This document shows, one piece after another, positions 1 through 12,136 of a stretch of 64,000 bases of DNA. The translations under genes and the position numbers were made by a program. Within the stretch, counting starts at the first letter, position 1. Every line of letters begins with the position of its first letter. The notes under the pieces were generated by a model that had not been told where the DNA came from, made no database searches, and saw only the letters and a list, made by a program, of their open reading frames with translations. Source of the stretch: Coriolopsis trogii (lineage: Eukaryota; Basidiomycota; Agaricomycetes; Polyporales; Polyporaceae); contig JAHYIO010000033.1 in the NCBI GenBank assembly GCA_020543525.1, forward strand, positions 806,001 to 870,000. Direction: 5' to 3'.

Positions 1-258
1 GGATAGTATCGAGTCCCGTCCACTGCAGAGGCAAACGATCTACCGTTCACAAGATGATCGGAATGTCCATAACCAATACGATAGATGGATAAAGTAGATC
101 GTAGTGCGGCCCTTAGAGAGCGCAGACGTAACGCGGACGTCAAGCATCAGAGTCGTTAGAGCCACGCTGATGTGGCGAGAGTAAGGTGCATGAAGCCAAG
201 CAAGGTGTTTGGTGAGGGTGGATGGAGGTTGTATGGATGTATGAGACAAGGCAGGAGA
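1..258. other. Non-coding left edge, forkhead 3' flank
   Basis: No coding signal is seen here. It lies directly downstream of the minus-strand forkhead stop codon and probably holds its 3' UTR and terminator. Confidence 0.4.
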
Positions 259-2934
259 TCACCAGTGGTGTAGACCGCTAGAGCTGCCAGCGTCCATGCT
301 GCTCGTGGGACCGACTAGCGTGTTGTCGTATGACAGATACCGCGCCATATCTTCTTCCCAGTTCCCAAGGCTTCCGAAGCTCCCATAGCTCCCTAAGCTT
401 CCTCGAGAAGGGGTGCCAAGATCTGGGAAGAGCCGAGGCGACGGCCCAGAAACCCCTCCGTGCCCTGGCTGAGGAGATTTCTTAGGTGTCTTAGGGGGAA
501 CGGTTGAAAACGCGGGGAACGGAAGGGGATCGGCAGCCATCATCTCGTCGATGCTGCCCGTTTGCAGAAGTGGAGCGCGGGCGTTGAAGACTGACAATGA
601 GGGACTTTTGGGCGTGAGTCCTGTCGGGGCGGGATGCGGTGAGAAATTGAAGAGTTCGGCTTCCAGCAGTGAGAAACGCGAAGGCGTGGATGGCAAATCC
701 GCATGCATGGGGGTAGATGGAGGCGGCGGCGTAACAGGGCGGTTCGGAGTGGAGGGACGAGGTGGTGTCGAAGGTCTCTCAGACTTCTCATGTATCTCTT
801 TGAGGAAGGCCGCCAACAAGGACTCTGGCCGTGAAAATGATGTCGCAATCTCATCGGTACTCGCTGCCGACTGTAGCGGTGAGAGAGGCCCATCTGAGAG
901 TGCGGCGCGGCTGTGCCATTCCCTGTAGGGAATGGGACGGTGGAGTCGCCGGACTGGAGTTGGGGAAACCGGACGCTCCCTTGTCTGTATAGAGCGTCAG
1001 CCGTTGCGATTCGATGACCGTCAATATGCTTACCGGGATCGAGTTCTCCGCCAGGGACAGTGCATCCCTCCCCATCGCCCCCTCCGCGAAAAACCGCGGA
1101 GGCGATATGGGGCGAAGCATCTCAGCAATAAGATCCGCGTCTTCCTCATCATCGGTGGTCGGATACATCAGTGAGAGTGCCGGGGAGGGGACCCGGGAAG
1201 AGCCCTCACGGAAGCTCCGGTACGAAGGTGCAGGGCTAGACGAGCTACTGATAGTGGAGATCAAGTCCGGGATAGATGACGAAGATGGTGGACGTTCGAT
1301 GGGCGAAGACGGAACAACGTCGTTGTCGTCGACTTCTGTATCTCCATTGCCTGTGACATTCGACGGCGAGGATACAGGCGGATCCATTACCGGAATAGAC
1401 GCAGCTCGAGCCACGACGCGGTGATAATTTGACGAAGGAGGGAGAGGTGGGAACAACGCATCCGCCGGGACCTGCTGCCGCTCTAATGCTGCCTGATAGT
1501 AGGACTGTTGATGGGGATTGGTGTGTGTATAACCAGGGAAAAATGGGGGCAAAACGGGCGCCGGAAGGGTGATGTTTTGCTCGTCAACAGTCTTCCTGCG
1601 TTTACGCGAAGGCCCTCCTTCGTCACCACCGCGCTTCTTGGAAGGCCTAGGGGCCGACGTCCCATTGACCATATCGGCGCACAACGCCTTCTTGAAACCG
1701 CCTCCTTCGAAACAAGCCAGGTCACAGTCTAAGATAGACCATAAGCTCTTACCCTCGTTTCGTCCACGAGTCACTTTCCGGAAAACGGCCATGGTGCTGA
1801 GACAGTGGCGGACCGAGTTCATCCACGTCTGTTCTCCACGTTTGTAGTGCGGATACACTGTCGTGATGTACTCATATATGTCCTGCAATGCGAGGGCATG
1901 TCCAGGTGAGGCGAGGATGGCTTGGCCGATGATGGCAGCGTAGGAAAGATCTGGTTTGACCGTCGAATAGGGGCCTGGCGGCAGTGTGAATGGAAGGTGT
2001 TCATCCTCTAGGGGCCCTGATCTCATGGGGCCGGGAGATGACACAAGGTTAATGACGGGTGCTGGACTTGAGCGAGGAGTAGTGGGTAATGATGAACTAG
2101 CAAGATGCCTTGACCCTGAAGGCGTCTTGGGATAGCGAGGCTGGGGCGCCTTGAAACGCCTAGCATCTGTACTGCGGGTTGGAGTCTCCGGCACAGAGGA
2201 GTCCTGGAGAACCGTTGGTTACGGTAAGTGTCAATGCAACTGGCGTTGCGAGTGCGCAGCTCACCAGGATCTTCTTGGATGATGAAGCTTCGCCGACTAC
2301 TCGTTCACTATAATATTTGTAGTGATGAGGCGTGACGGGTGGTCGCTGGTCAAACAGCGAGTCAGAGTCGTGAAAGAGCCGACAACACGCGTCACTCACA
2401 TCAGAGGCTGACGCAGGCTCACGACTGCGACTCGGAGTGTGCAAGACGCGCTCGTCGTCGCGTGAACGCGAAGTGGACCCTAAGGGGAACGAGATACGTC
2501 AACCAGGGTGGTTTATCATGCGAATTTTCGAACAACCGACCTCGCCTCTGTAGCTCCTTCTTCCGATTCTGGGCCTCCAGGATGAGTTCCATCTTGTCCT
2601 TCGGGCGGGGAGGGGGGACATCGTGGTGACTGGGCTTGACGGGGGTACGCGGTATCGCAGGTGACGACGGTCGTGACGAGGACGTGGAGGTTGAAGAAGA
2701 ACGTGAGCGGGCACCCCGACCGCAAATGACCTCAGGTCTGTCACCTGAGGTGAGATTACGCGTGCTGGTGTTTTGTGGATTAAAGGGCTGATTTTGGAGG
2801 AGGACGGATATCAATTCAGCTTGTTTGGCTTGAAACTGTTCGTGGGTCATCCCCAGTCTGCTCAGGGCCTCGTGCACGGAGACAGGGGGGCCAGGGGGCG
2901 GCGAGTCCGCATCGCGTGCCCCACGCGAGGGCAT
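259..2934 (-). CDS. Forkhead-domain transcription factor
   Basis: Predicted nuclear sequence-specific DNA-binding regulator of 834 aa in four exons: 2541-2934, 2265-2479, 1034-2203 and 259-984. The introns are 61, 61 and 49 nt with clear GT..AG ends, and total length is in frame. The forkhead domain spans about residues 286-375, starting KPDLSYAAIIGQ, with recognition-helix segment WMNSVRHCLST and a wing ending KSLWSI. Flanks are Ser/Pro-rich and low in complexity, as is common in such factors. The N-terminus (MPSRGARDADS) has a short helical segment (MTHEQFQAKQAELISVLLQ) of unknown role. The motif RHCLS departs from the usual RHNLS. The ATG at 2934 is the first in frame. It is transcribed divergently from the AP-1 gamma gene. 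Target genes cannot be inferred. Confidence 0.88.
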
Positions 2935-3194
2935 GGCAGGGGAGGGATGGAGAAGGGAATTAGGGATTGGATGGAGGGGAGGAGGGAGAGACAGTGCATG
3001 GTCTACTTACCGACTCTAATTCCCTCGCTTAGCATTACATAAGCAAACGAGGCTTATCCTCCCCAATTTGGCAGTCGTCGAGGAACAGACGCCGCTAGCT
3101 GTGCGCCTACTGCAACTAGGACTTGCCACAGCCTGTGGAGGCAGGCAACGGCACTGAGCTCATCCACCACCCTCTCTCGCCCTCGTCTATAGCG
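2935..3194. promoter_or_regulatory. Bidirectional promoter, forkhead / AP-1 gamma
   Basis: These 260 bp separate two divergent start codons and must carry both promoters. No convincing TATA box is visible. Confidence 0.5.
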
Positions 3195-6100
3195 ATGGTC
3201 TATCACAACCTCAAAGGTTTGTAATGTTGATATATACACGCGAATATACTCATGTGTTCTCAGCTTTGATCAAGGGCATCCGCGCCTGCAAGGTCAGTGC
3301 CGTGTAGCAATATATGCCCCTCTCGATACCAATCAATTCCGTCCAGACTGTTGCGGACGAACGCGCCTTGATAAAGCAAGAGTCTGCCGCTATTCGTGCA
3401 TCTTTTCGTGAAGAGGACTCGTACGCAAGGCATAACAATGTCGCCAAACTCCTCTACATCCATATGCTCGGCTCCGAGGCCCACTTCGGCCAAATGGAGT
3501 GTCTCAAGCTCGTTGCAAGTCCACGCTTCGCTGACAAGCGTCTCGGATACCTGGGAATTATGTTGTTGTTGGACGAGAACCAGGAGGTACTCACATTGGT
3601 CACGAACTCCTTGAAAAAGTGCGTGATTCCGTCCTCCCTCTCGATCTCTCACTCACAAAGCTCCTAGCGACATGAATCACGCGAACATGTATGCTGTCGG
3701 CCTCGCACTGTGTACATTCGCCGACATTGCGTCCGAGGAGATGTCACGAGACTTGGCGAACGAGATTGAGAAGCTGCTAGGATCGAGTAACACTTACATT
3801 CGGAAGAAGGTACGTTTCCGTCCCCATAGCCATGTCTTCCCTCTTCATGGCGACTTTAGGCCTCCCTTTGTGCACTGAGGGTGATCCGGAAAGTGCCAGA
3901 GCTCGCGGATCACTTTGTCTCAAAAGCAAAGCACCTCCTTGCAGACCGCAACCATGGCGTGCTCTTGACCGCCATCACACTCGTCATCGAAATGTGCCAA
4001 ATAGATCCCAATTGTCTTGCAGAGTTCCGTAATGTGAGTAATGCAGCAATCATGCGTTCGTGCCCCGTCCAACACTTCCTCACAGGCTGTCCCTCTGCTC
4101 GTCCGACATCTCAAAGCTCTTGTGACAACCGGCTACAGCCCTGAACACGATGTATCCGGCATCACAGATCCATTCCTTCAGGTCAAGATCCTTCGTCTCA
4201 TGCGATTGCTTGGCAATGGTGACGTCAAGGCTAGTGAGACTATGAACGATATCCTAGCACAAGTAAGCGCAAAATCTAAGTCGAGCTATAGGCACGGACT
4301 TAGTTTCCTTCTTAGGTTGCGACAAACACAGACTCAACGAAGAACGTTGGCAACTCAATTCTGTACGAGACTGTCCTGACTGTGCTCGAAATTGAGGCAG
4401 ACAGCGGACTACGCGTCATGGCGATCAACATCCTGGGCAAATTCTTGAGCAACAGGGATAATAACATCCGGTATGTTCCTTCTATGTATACATCTCCGCT
4501 ACCACGTACGAGGTGGAGAACGCACGAAGAATTGCTAGCTGACACCATGGCTCTGACCAGCTACGTCGCGCTCAACACCCTCAATAAGGTTGTGGCCATA
4601 GACACGAATGCCGTCCAGCGACACCGGAATATCATTCTGGACTGTCTACGAGACGGCGATATTTCGATCCGGAGGCGTGCGCTCGAGCTCTCGTATGCCC
4701 TCATCAACGAGCAGAACGTACGCATCCTGATCCGAGAGCTTCTGGCTTTCCTCGAAGTGGCGGACGATGAGTTCAAGCTGGGGATGACGACTCAAATATG
4801 TCTGGCTGCAGAGCGGTTTGCGCCCAACAAGCGGTGGCATATTGACACCGTTTTGCGCGTGCTTAAGTTGGTACGCCTCTTATGCGCAGCGCCATAACGC
4901 CAACTTCTGATTATCGTTTCTGTACCACAGGCTGGCAACTTTGTCAGGGAAGAGATATTGTCCGCCTTTATCAGACTAGTCGCGCATACACCAGAACTTC
5001 AGGCTTACACTGCGTCCAAGCTTTACTCTTCGCTGCGTTCAGATATATCCCAGGAGTCGCTCACCCTCGCTGCCACATGGGTCATTGGAGAGTACAGTGA
5101 GATCCTCCTGGAGGGTGGTTTAGTAGACGAGGAGACTCCAAAGGCTGTACGTGCTTGAACAGACAACCTGCTGTCATTCATATGCTGACCATGAATGTCC
5201 AGGTTTCTGATAAGGAGTTGGTTGATCTTCTTGTGTCCATCCTGGACTCGCCATACGCCAACTACCTCACGCGCCAGTTCGTGTTGACTGCCCTCACCAA
5301 GATCTCAGCCCGGCCTACCACTTCGATGCCTCAACAAGAGCGAATACAGAATTTGCTCCTCTCATACGCGACAAGTCCTGAGCTTGAGATTCAACAACGA
5401 GCCGTCGAATTCGCCAGCCTATACAACCTCGGAGAAGTTCGTTCTGGTGTCCTAGAGCGTATGCCTGCACCCGAATTGAAAGCGACTGTTATGGGCGTTG
5501 GTACGTTTCTGCCTTTGGTGCCATACAACGCATTGTTTAACCCCACTCCAGTAAGCGAAAACAAGCCAGTCGGTTCTGTCAACCCCGGGAAAGACGTAAG
5601 TACACCGACCCCCCAGCACCATGGCACCAGCGCTAACTGGTGGATCCCCCGCAGGCCGACCTCCTTGGAGACGATCTCACCAGCACCCCCGCCACGAACG
5701 GCACCCCCGCCGTACCCGCCACCCAAGACCTGCTCGCCGAGATTTTCGGCAGCTCTGCCCCCTCCGCCCCCGCCCCCGCCGGCTCGCCCGCCCCCGCCGC
5801 TGCCCCACGCAACATTGCGCAAGACATCCTCGGCCTCTTCGACTCCCCCAACCCTACCTCGAGCGTGCCTGTGCCCGCTGCGTCTCCTCCGCCTGCCGCA
5901 TCGATGCAGTCGCTGTTCACGGCGGCAGCGACCGTGCCAGCCGCGGCGTCACCTCCACCCGCTGCGGCGGCCCCGGCGGTGCCGCCGGGGTACAGCGCAT
6001 ACGACAAGAACGAGCTGAGGATCACGCTGAATCCGCAGACGTCGCCTACGCGGCCGGGCCTTGTGAGAATTATTGCGAGCTTCCAGGCGACGGGCGCGAA

Positions 6101-6477
6101 TATCATCACGGGCCTCAACTTCCAGGCTGCTGTGCCGAAGGTTCGCTCCCCTTTGCTCGTTGTCTCGGGTGTGAGAGCTGATAGGTGCTTGGCCACGCAT
6201 ACAGTCGCAGCAGCTGCAGATGGCGCCTATCTCGAGTCCCGACGTCCACCCGGGGCGGACGGAGACGCAGGAGATGCGTGTGCTGGCTCCCGCAGGGGTG
6301 CGTGTCCTATTCCTCCTTCCCTATCGTGACGCATCGACTGACATGGCCTCCTGTGCATTGCTTGTGTAGGCGAACATCCGGTTGCGGCTGCGGATATCGT
6401 TCAACGTCGCGGGTCGTGCGGTGCAGGACCAAGTGGACTTTGCAGGGTTCCCGCCCGGGCTGACGGGCGGATCGTGA
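3195..6477 (+). CDS. APL4: AP-1 complex subunit gamma (gamma-adaptin)
   Basis: Large subunit of the clathrin adaptor AP-1, which sorts cargo between trans-Golgi and endosomes. The model has 14 exons: 3195-3216, 3264-3292, 3347-3618, 3668-3809, 3860-4033, 4086-4262, 4316-4470, 4561-4870, 4931-5146, 5203-5500, 5552-5595, 5655-6140, 6205-6297 and 6370-6477. They sum to 841 aa, the usual size for this family. The N-terminal alpha-solenoid carries gamma-adaptin signatures such as [11 protein letters not shown] and [17 protein letters not shown] Pro/Ala-rich hinge follows from about residue 614, with DLL-type clathrin-box-like motifs ([15 protein letters not shown]). The C-terminal ear (from about 724, [10 protein letters not shown]) ends [10 protein letters not shown]. 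The first two exons are only 22 and 29 nt. Identification is firm from the full-length match to the family pattern. Confidence 0.95.
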
Positions 6478-7440
6478 TGTGTGGGAGGGGTGATGTGCAC
6501 ATCTCAGGCGGCTGGCGTCCCGCCGTACAAGTTGTAACGTGTCGACTTTTGGTGCATTGTGCAATTTTTATTTTGATATTCAGCGGAAGCCCTGGGTGCG
6601 GTGAATGTGGGACCTTTGCAACATACGGTAGAGACTGTTATTGTTGTCTGGTGCAGTATCAGTGCCGTGCTGGCCGGTGCGCTGATGCGCTGATGCGCGG
6701 ATTCAGGCCGCGAAGTAGCCTCTGCATGGGCCGTCTGTATAGCATCCAAGTAGTACGTATACGCGCCTGGTACTTACATACATTCAGGTCGCATCGAGTT
6801 AGATACTGACAAGGAGAGAATGGTAGGTCTGCGGTAGGGGGATACTATTGAAGTTTGAGCGGGTGGGATGTACCCCTAAAGCCTGAGGGTTTGCGGCGTT
6901 TCCACATCGGTACAATCCCGGGCTGTTCAGACGAACCAAATACCCAAACTTTCCGCGAATCCGGAACCGCAGTATAAGCGCTTTCATGCAGAAGGAAGGA
7001 CCATGTACATACACTGACAGCTGAAGCTCTGAAGGCGGGCTACGCGCTCCGGCCACACCTCCCAAGGCGCGCGGCCGACGTGTATCACCGGGCGTGCACA
7101 TGCTGCCGTCGACGGTGAAGCGCTATGCACGGAGTGGGGCGAGCGGAACAGTTCTGGAGAGCCCTGTGCGGCGCCGCGTGACCGCAGTTTCAGTGCTGTA
7201 GGCCCTCTTGTGGCGCAGTCCATGCAGGGAAACTCGTCTAGGGTCCGAATTCCGAATTTGTACGGTACCCGAGTGCTGTACGTCGGGCAATGGGGGACGG
7301 CGAAGGAGCGTGTTGTCGTCATACTACTGTTCTGGCATGATTGGGCGCCCCGCATCCCGACGTGTTCGTGGCGGACGGTGGCGTCCGCGGCATTGTTGAT
7401 GGTAATTTCCCCTCGGCCCAGGATGGCGCGCGGCTCCGCC
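6478..7440. other. Intergenic, nothing supported
   Basis: Short ORFs occur on both strands but none has family signatures or splice-consistent extension. A minus-strand frame at 6984-7511 stays open for 175 codons without an ATG start and overlaps the small gene at 7441-7742. It was not accepted. Confidence 0.4.
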
Positions 7441-7742
7441 CTACATAGGGACAGGTGTCGTAGAAGGATGGGACTCGGTTGGCGGTTTGCGGCTGGCGCA
7501 TCGAACGACACCAGAGACTAGGAGGTCGGTTTTGACCCGTATGATGGGAGGAAGTGTTTGCTCAGGACGATTTGGCTGTCCATATATATACTTCGATGTT
7601 TTGGGGGTCTTCCCAATGATATATGTCTGAAATTGATGTGAGCGATGGTGTTGAATGCGCGCAAGAGAAAGAGATAATGGCTCACCTGCGCTTTCCTCCT
7701 GCACTCGCAAGTGTCACGTAACACAGCAAAGAAACCCGCCAT
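7441..7742 (-). CDS. Small hypothetical protein (81 aa), two exons
   Basis: I do not recognise this protein. Exon 1 (7686-7742) starts ATG GCG GGT and encodes MAGFFAVLRDTCECRRKAQ. A 59-nt intron with GTGAGC donor and TTTCAG acceptor joins it in phase to exon 2 (7441-7626), which ends ...TTPVPM at a TAG. The product is basic, with no obvious domain or signal peptide. Support rests only on the ATG, the good splice pair and in-frame continuity, so it could be chance. It sits alone between AP-1 gamma and the DUF6534 gene. Confidence 0.35.
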
Positions 7743-9017
7743 GGACTGTTATTCCGACGGGCATTTGACTGCTCAATTTGTTCGGGGAGCAGTAAACCAT
7801 GGATGGCAGGCGGACAGCACGAACCAAATGACCACAAGGGCTGACGAGTCTGGATCATTCTGAAACGGCTTGATCGCCTGCAATAAGGTCATTGCGGTAG
7901 GCGGCCTACCACGGAGGGTCTATGACGATGGGCCTGAGCAGGAAAGCATGTCCATGCTCGCCATTGATCGGAACGCCTAGGGTTGCCGTACGGGCACGGT
8001 GCCGCGCGCCGATCCTGACGTTCAACGTCACTGGGCGATGCGAAATTGTCCAGTCGGTCTGCTAGTATACAAGCCCTGTATTCCGAGCTTTCAATTCTGA
8101 CAATCGATCTATGTCGCATGATCGAACGCGGAGAGTGACGACTTACCTGCAGTGAATAGTCGGCTGGTCACAGTTAAAGTTGTGGCCATTCCTCGAAGAC
8201 GTCTCAGACCCGGGACACGCATGATGCCATTCCCGTCGTTGCCACACGCAAGCTCAAGGCCTTATCGAAGGCCGGCGGGGGTTGGCTTGCGATCCGCAAT
8301 GTCTACGGGCGAGAGGCTGGAACGAGGCAGGCAAGGAAGACAAGTCAAACCAGTCCCGATGCAGCCGGGCCGTTTGTACCGATCGGTCCGGAGAAGCGCT
8401 AACGTGTTTGTTGGGTTGGCTCTCTCTTAAGCTTGTCATCTACGATGTGGTGGCTCTTTCCATCTCACCGTTGTCCCTGCAGGTTCCACAGTTTTTCGTC
8501 TCGCCCTGTGACCAGTCGACGGACCAATGCGCGATTGAGTGGTACTGTAATCGGGCCGCGCCGGATTCGGACACTGGCAGGAGCGCATGGCACAAGACGG
8601 CCGAGGACTGTCGGTTAGACTGGCAGGTGTGGTGAAACGCACCGGTGTCAAAGTTCCAACTCTCACCGGTGCCGAGGGTGACGACATCTTCCTACGGTCT
8701 GTCGCTCAACGGGTCGCGTCGGGCCTCTTGCGATCTCTTCGTATTCAGAACTAATCCTTGCTCACCAAGGTGCACTTGAACTTCAGCAGATCGCCCGTCC
8801 GCCAACTGCTAAATAACCCTCCAACTCCGTCGCCTGGCACGTATACAGTCTATCCGGATAGGTGAAATGAGGTACTTCTCTGCACATCTGAGTAGAACAA
8901 GACGCACTACTGACAGCGTGCTGTGCATTGGTTGTGTCCGCAGGGCCGGAAGCAGCCTCAGGCCGAGGTCGTCCGTGAAGTTTCTCTACGTCACGCACCC
9001 TCCGCTAGAGTTATAAG
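7743..9017. other. Intergenic, nothing supported
   Basis: No gene could be supported. A plus-strand ORF at 8282-8635 (117 codons, Cys/Trp-containing) lacks family likeness and neighbouring splice-compatible exons. Confidence 0.35.
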
Positions 9018-11256
9018 ATGGTTTTCCTGCTGGGTGACCTCAACTCTCACCCCTCTCTCGCGACTTAGAGACTGAACTGATAGTCGATACCCACCCCACT
9101 GTCAACCTGGACGGATCTCTTGGTGTCGTCTTCCTTGCAGTCTGTCTCTCCTCCATGTGCGTACACCCCGATTTCACGACATATTGGCCTACTGATCGCG
9201 ACCGTGATGACCTCAGTATTTACGGCACGACATGTCTGCACGGTTTACTGTACTATCGTTCTGAACGGGCCAAAAGGGATGGTCGTGTCTTGCGTTTAAC
9301 GGCAAGTTTGGTGCACCATACTGTTGATGAGTTCACGTAGCTCATCCATCTATAATTAGGTCCTTATGATGCTGTACGTCTTGAAGCAACCGCACGCCTG
9401 TGCTACGCTAAGTCATCAGCTTCGTAGGCTGGTCGACACCTTGCATCAGTCTGCGGTTATCCACTTCGCCTATTATTGCCTCATTACTCGTTTTGGCGAA
9501 CCCGCCTCTATAGTGACAAGGCTTCCTAGGTACGGAGGTCATATTGCACACGTTCCAATCTCGTCTGATGCACTGATTAGGAGTATGCCAGTGAGTTTCA
9601 CGTTAACCCCCTGGATCCACCAGTCTCACCGCTGCTTCGAGTAGTTAGCATTACTCTTCCTCGTAAGACGATCACAAGGCATCCTAAATTGCTCACGTTG
9701 CTGAAAGGATGGAACAGGTTTTCTCTTCATTCATTTTCAATACGTAAGCAGAGACCATGTTATATGGATGCTTGCTCATACTCACTCAGTTCACTCCAGC
9801 TTCATGACGATCCGACTGTGGCGAAGTGTGTAGATGTTTCATACAAGTCAGTTGTGCAAGGCTGACTCTGGGCCGTCGACTCGGATCAGTGACTGGCAAA
9901 AAGGTTCTTGTCGCGATATCGGTCAGCCAATTCCCTTTCCTCCAACCTTCTCAACCTCATCATGTGCACGTTCCATACAGGCATTCCTCACGGCTGCCTC
10001 CATGTGTACGTTGTGACCATTCTGAACACCCTCGCTGTAACCTGACAAATCGTATGTAATGCAGTGACTGGCACAGGTATGTGTCATCGTCACTGGATAT
10101 ATGCGCTACCTAACCCATTTTGATCGCAGCATACGCATTCGATGGGTGAGTCTTCCAGATCTCAGCATATACTCCAAAGGTCTAAAAAGGAGCAATTGCA
10201 CACAGGCTTCTTATCCACAACTCCGGCACGGTCAATGGCCTGCTGATTGCTCAGGTGCGGCGTCGCGACGTTCTGACCGTAAGCGGCAGGCGTAGCTGAG
10301 CTATGACACAACTCTAGCCGAACGGCATCGCTAGCCTAGTATGCTCTGTCGTGACGGAGCTCTTCATAGCAACCACTCTCTCATATCAAATGCACAAGAT
10401 GAGGACGGGCCTGAGACAGTGAGTGATCTGATCCTGTTAAGGAGATCCCGATTTGTTTACCTTAGGAGGTGTAGGACCGACAGTCTGATTACGACAATCA
10501 TCACGATGACCCTAACGACTGGAATGGTTACGACGTACGTTCTTCGTATTGACACGCTTGAAGTCAGCAGCTCACGGTTGTTCCAATTCCTGTAGGCCCT
10601 TCAACGTTGCAGACCTCGTCACTGTAAGTATATCACAGTTCAAACGATACACTCCGACGACTGCATACGATGGCTGACAATGTCGCTAGTTCATGAAAGC
10701 GCCGCATGCGCTCTACGTTGTCGTCTTCCCTATCATAGTCGCAAAGCGTGGGTCCACCTCCGTATGTGTGTTCTCATCATGTCTTGCTTATGCTAGTGCG
10801 CCAGTTTACGCCAACGCCTTCCTGACTACGTGAGCTGCCTCCATGCTTCATCCCTATCCCTGATCTCAACCCTCTCTGAAATTACGTGCGTCGCACATCA
10901 AGGCTTAACGTACGCAAGCACCTGCGCAAATTTGCCTTTCAGACACCAGACATCGAGTCCATTGCCTGCTCGCAGGCCATTCAATCTCACGAGCCCGTGA
11001 CCACGCCTGGGCTGACCGGTCCTCCGCGCGTACACTTCGCTCCCAGGCGCGCTCCCCTGAACCTCGGCGCCGAAGCCTTTGTGAGTGCATACTCGCGGTT
11101 TGTTGCGCGACAATGTCATATTCTGATCTCTCCATGGGACCGTAGACGTCGTTTGCTCTGTCCATGAGCGGAGTCGTTCTGCAGGAGAACGAAAGGCTGA
11201 ACACCAGCTGCACCGATTCTCCTGGCCGTGAGCCCAGGGCTCTTCCCTCTGCATGA
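9018..11256 (+). CDS. DUF6534-type seven-transmembrane protein (copy 1)
   Basis: Integral membrane protein of the agaricomycete DUF6534 family, function unknown. Family landmarks recovered in order across many small exons: NLDGSLGVVFLAVCLSS (9069-9156), a YGTT..LLYYR segment (9217-9301), LVDTLHQ then HFAYYCLITRFG (9360-9373 plus 9428-9529), FMTIRLWR (9718-9743, 9800-9825), MTGKKVLVAIS (9890-9921), TELFIATTLSYQMHKMRTGLR (10340-10418), TDSLITTIITMTLTTGM (10475-10534), FMKAPHALYVVVFPII (10690-10747), LYANAFLTTLNVRKHLR (10805-10829 plus 10903-11080) and a polar tail ending at TGA 11256. The donor after 9301 is GC rather than GT. The start (ATG 9018, needing a 35-nt first intron) and the segment 10146-10339 are not resolved. 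Everything else is phase-consistent, so it looks functional. Confidence 0.7.
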
Positions 11257-12136
11257 AAACTTGAGATGCTCTCTCATAGGATGAGAGCACCAGACATTGT
11301 TCAACACCCTCCTCTTACGCTAACCCATGGTCGATGTGCTTCCTGATAATTCATAGTTTATGTGCTTACTACTATCCACGCTCCATAATCTCAGCTATGC
11401 TTCGTATCCTCCTTGGTGCACTGTATGAGTATGTCCGGACTATACCACCCTTGGTTGTCTTAGTAGCATGCTACCATGTCATGGAAGATTGAACGCAGTT
11501 CAGTCCTGGTCCGTCTGGACCGCTCCGGCAATACAAAGACCTGTAGGCTGTCGCTCCTGGAGTCGGGTTCGGGGGAGACCAGAACGTATTGAATCCGCCG
11601 TCGTGAGTCGCTCTTACTCGGATACATATAATGATATACAGCTGGTGACAATTCCGATGATGTACCCATCTTTACAATCAAGAGCTATGAGACGTAGAGA
11701 CGGGCCTCTTTCCAATTCTGATACCTATCCTTGCCACAGGTGCACCCTCCTGTAGAGGTGAATCACCAACCGCCATATGTGGTGACTGTCCCGCCGCCTG
11801 CTTATTGCCAACTGATGCCGCGGCTTTCTGAAAAGGCGGTCGCCGCTCGCCGCCCCTAGTGTCAACAATAATCTCTGGTATACAATTTCGGCCTGTTGTT
11901 TCTGATAAGCAGTGTGCGAGATGCAAGTTGTGCAAATATAGCCCGACGTCGGGAAAGTCGCAAACCATGTACTAGCCGGAAACCCGGCCCGACAGAACCT
12001 ACAGCGTCCAGCGCCTATGCGTCGCCAGATTAGGACAATTCGAACTTAGGGGGAGCCAGCGCCTCTCTAACCTGTCCTCCGACTACAAGTTTACAACCAC
12101 TTGCGCTCAGAGTCTGTGCTGCACCAATTCCTGCTC
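11257..12136. other. Intergenic, DUF6534 3' flank and F-box promoter
   Basis: No gene is supported. The ORFs here are short, overlap on both strands and lack splice support. Confidence 0.4.
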
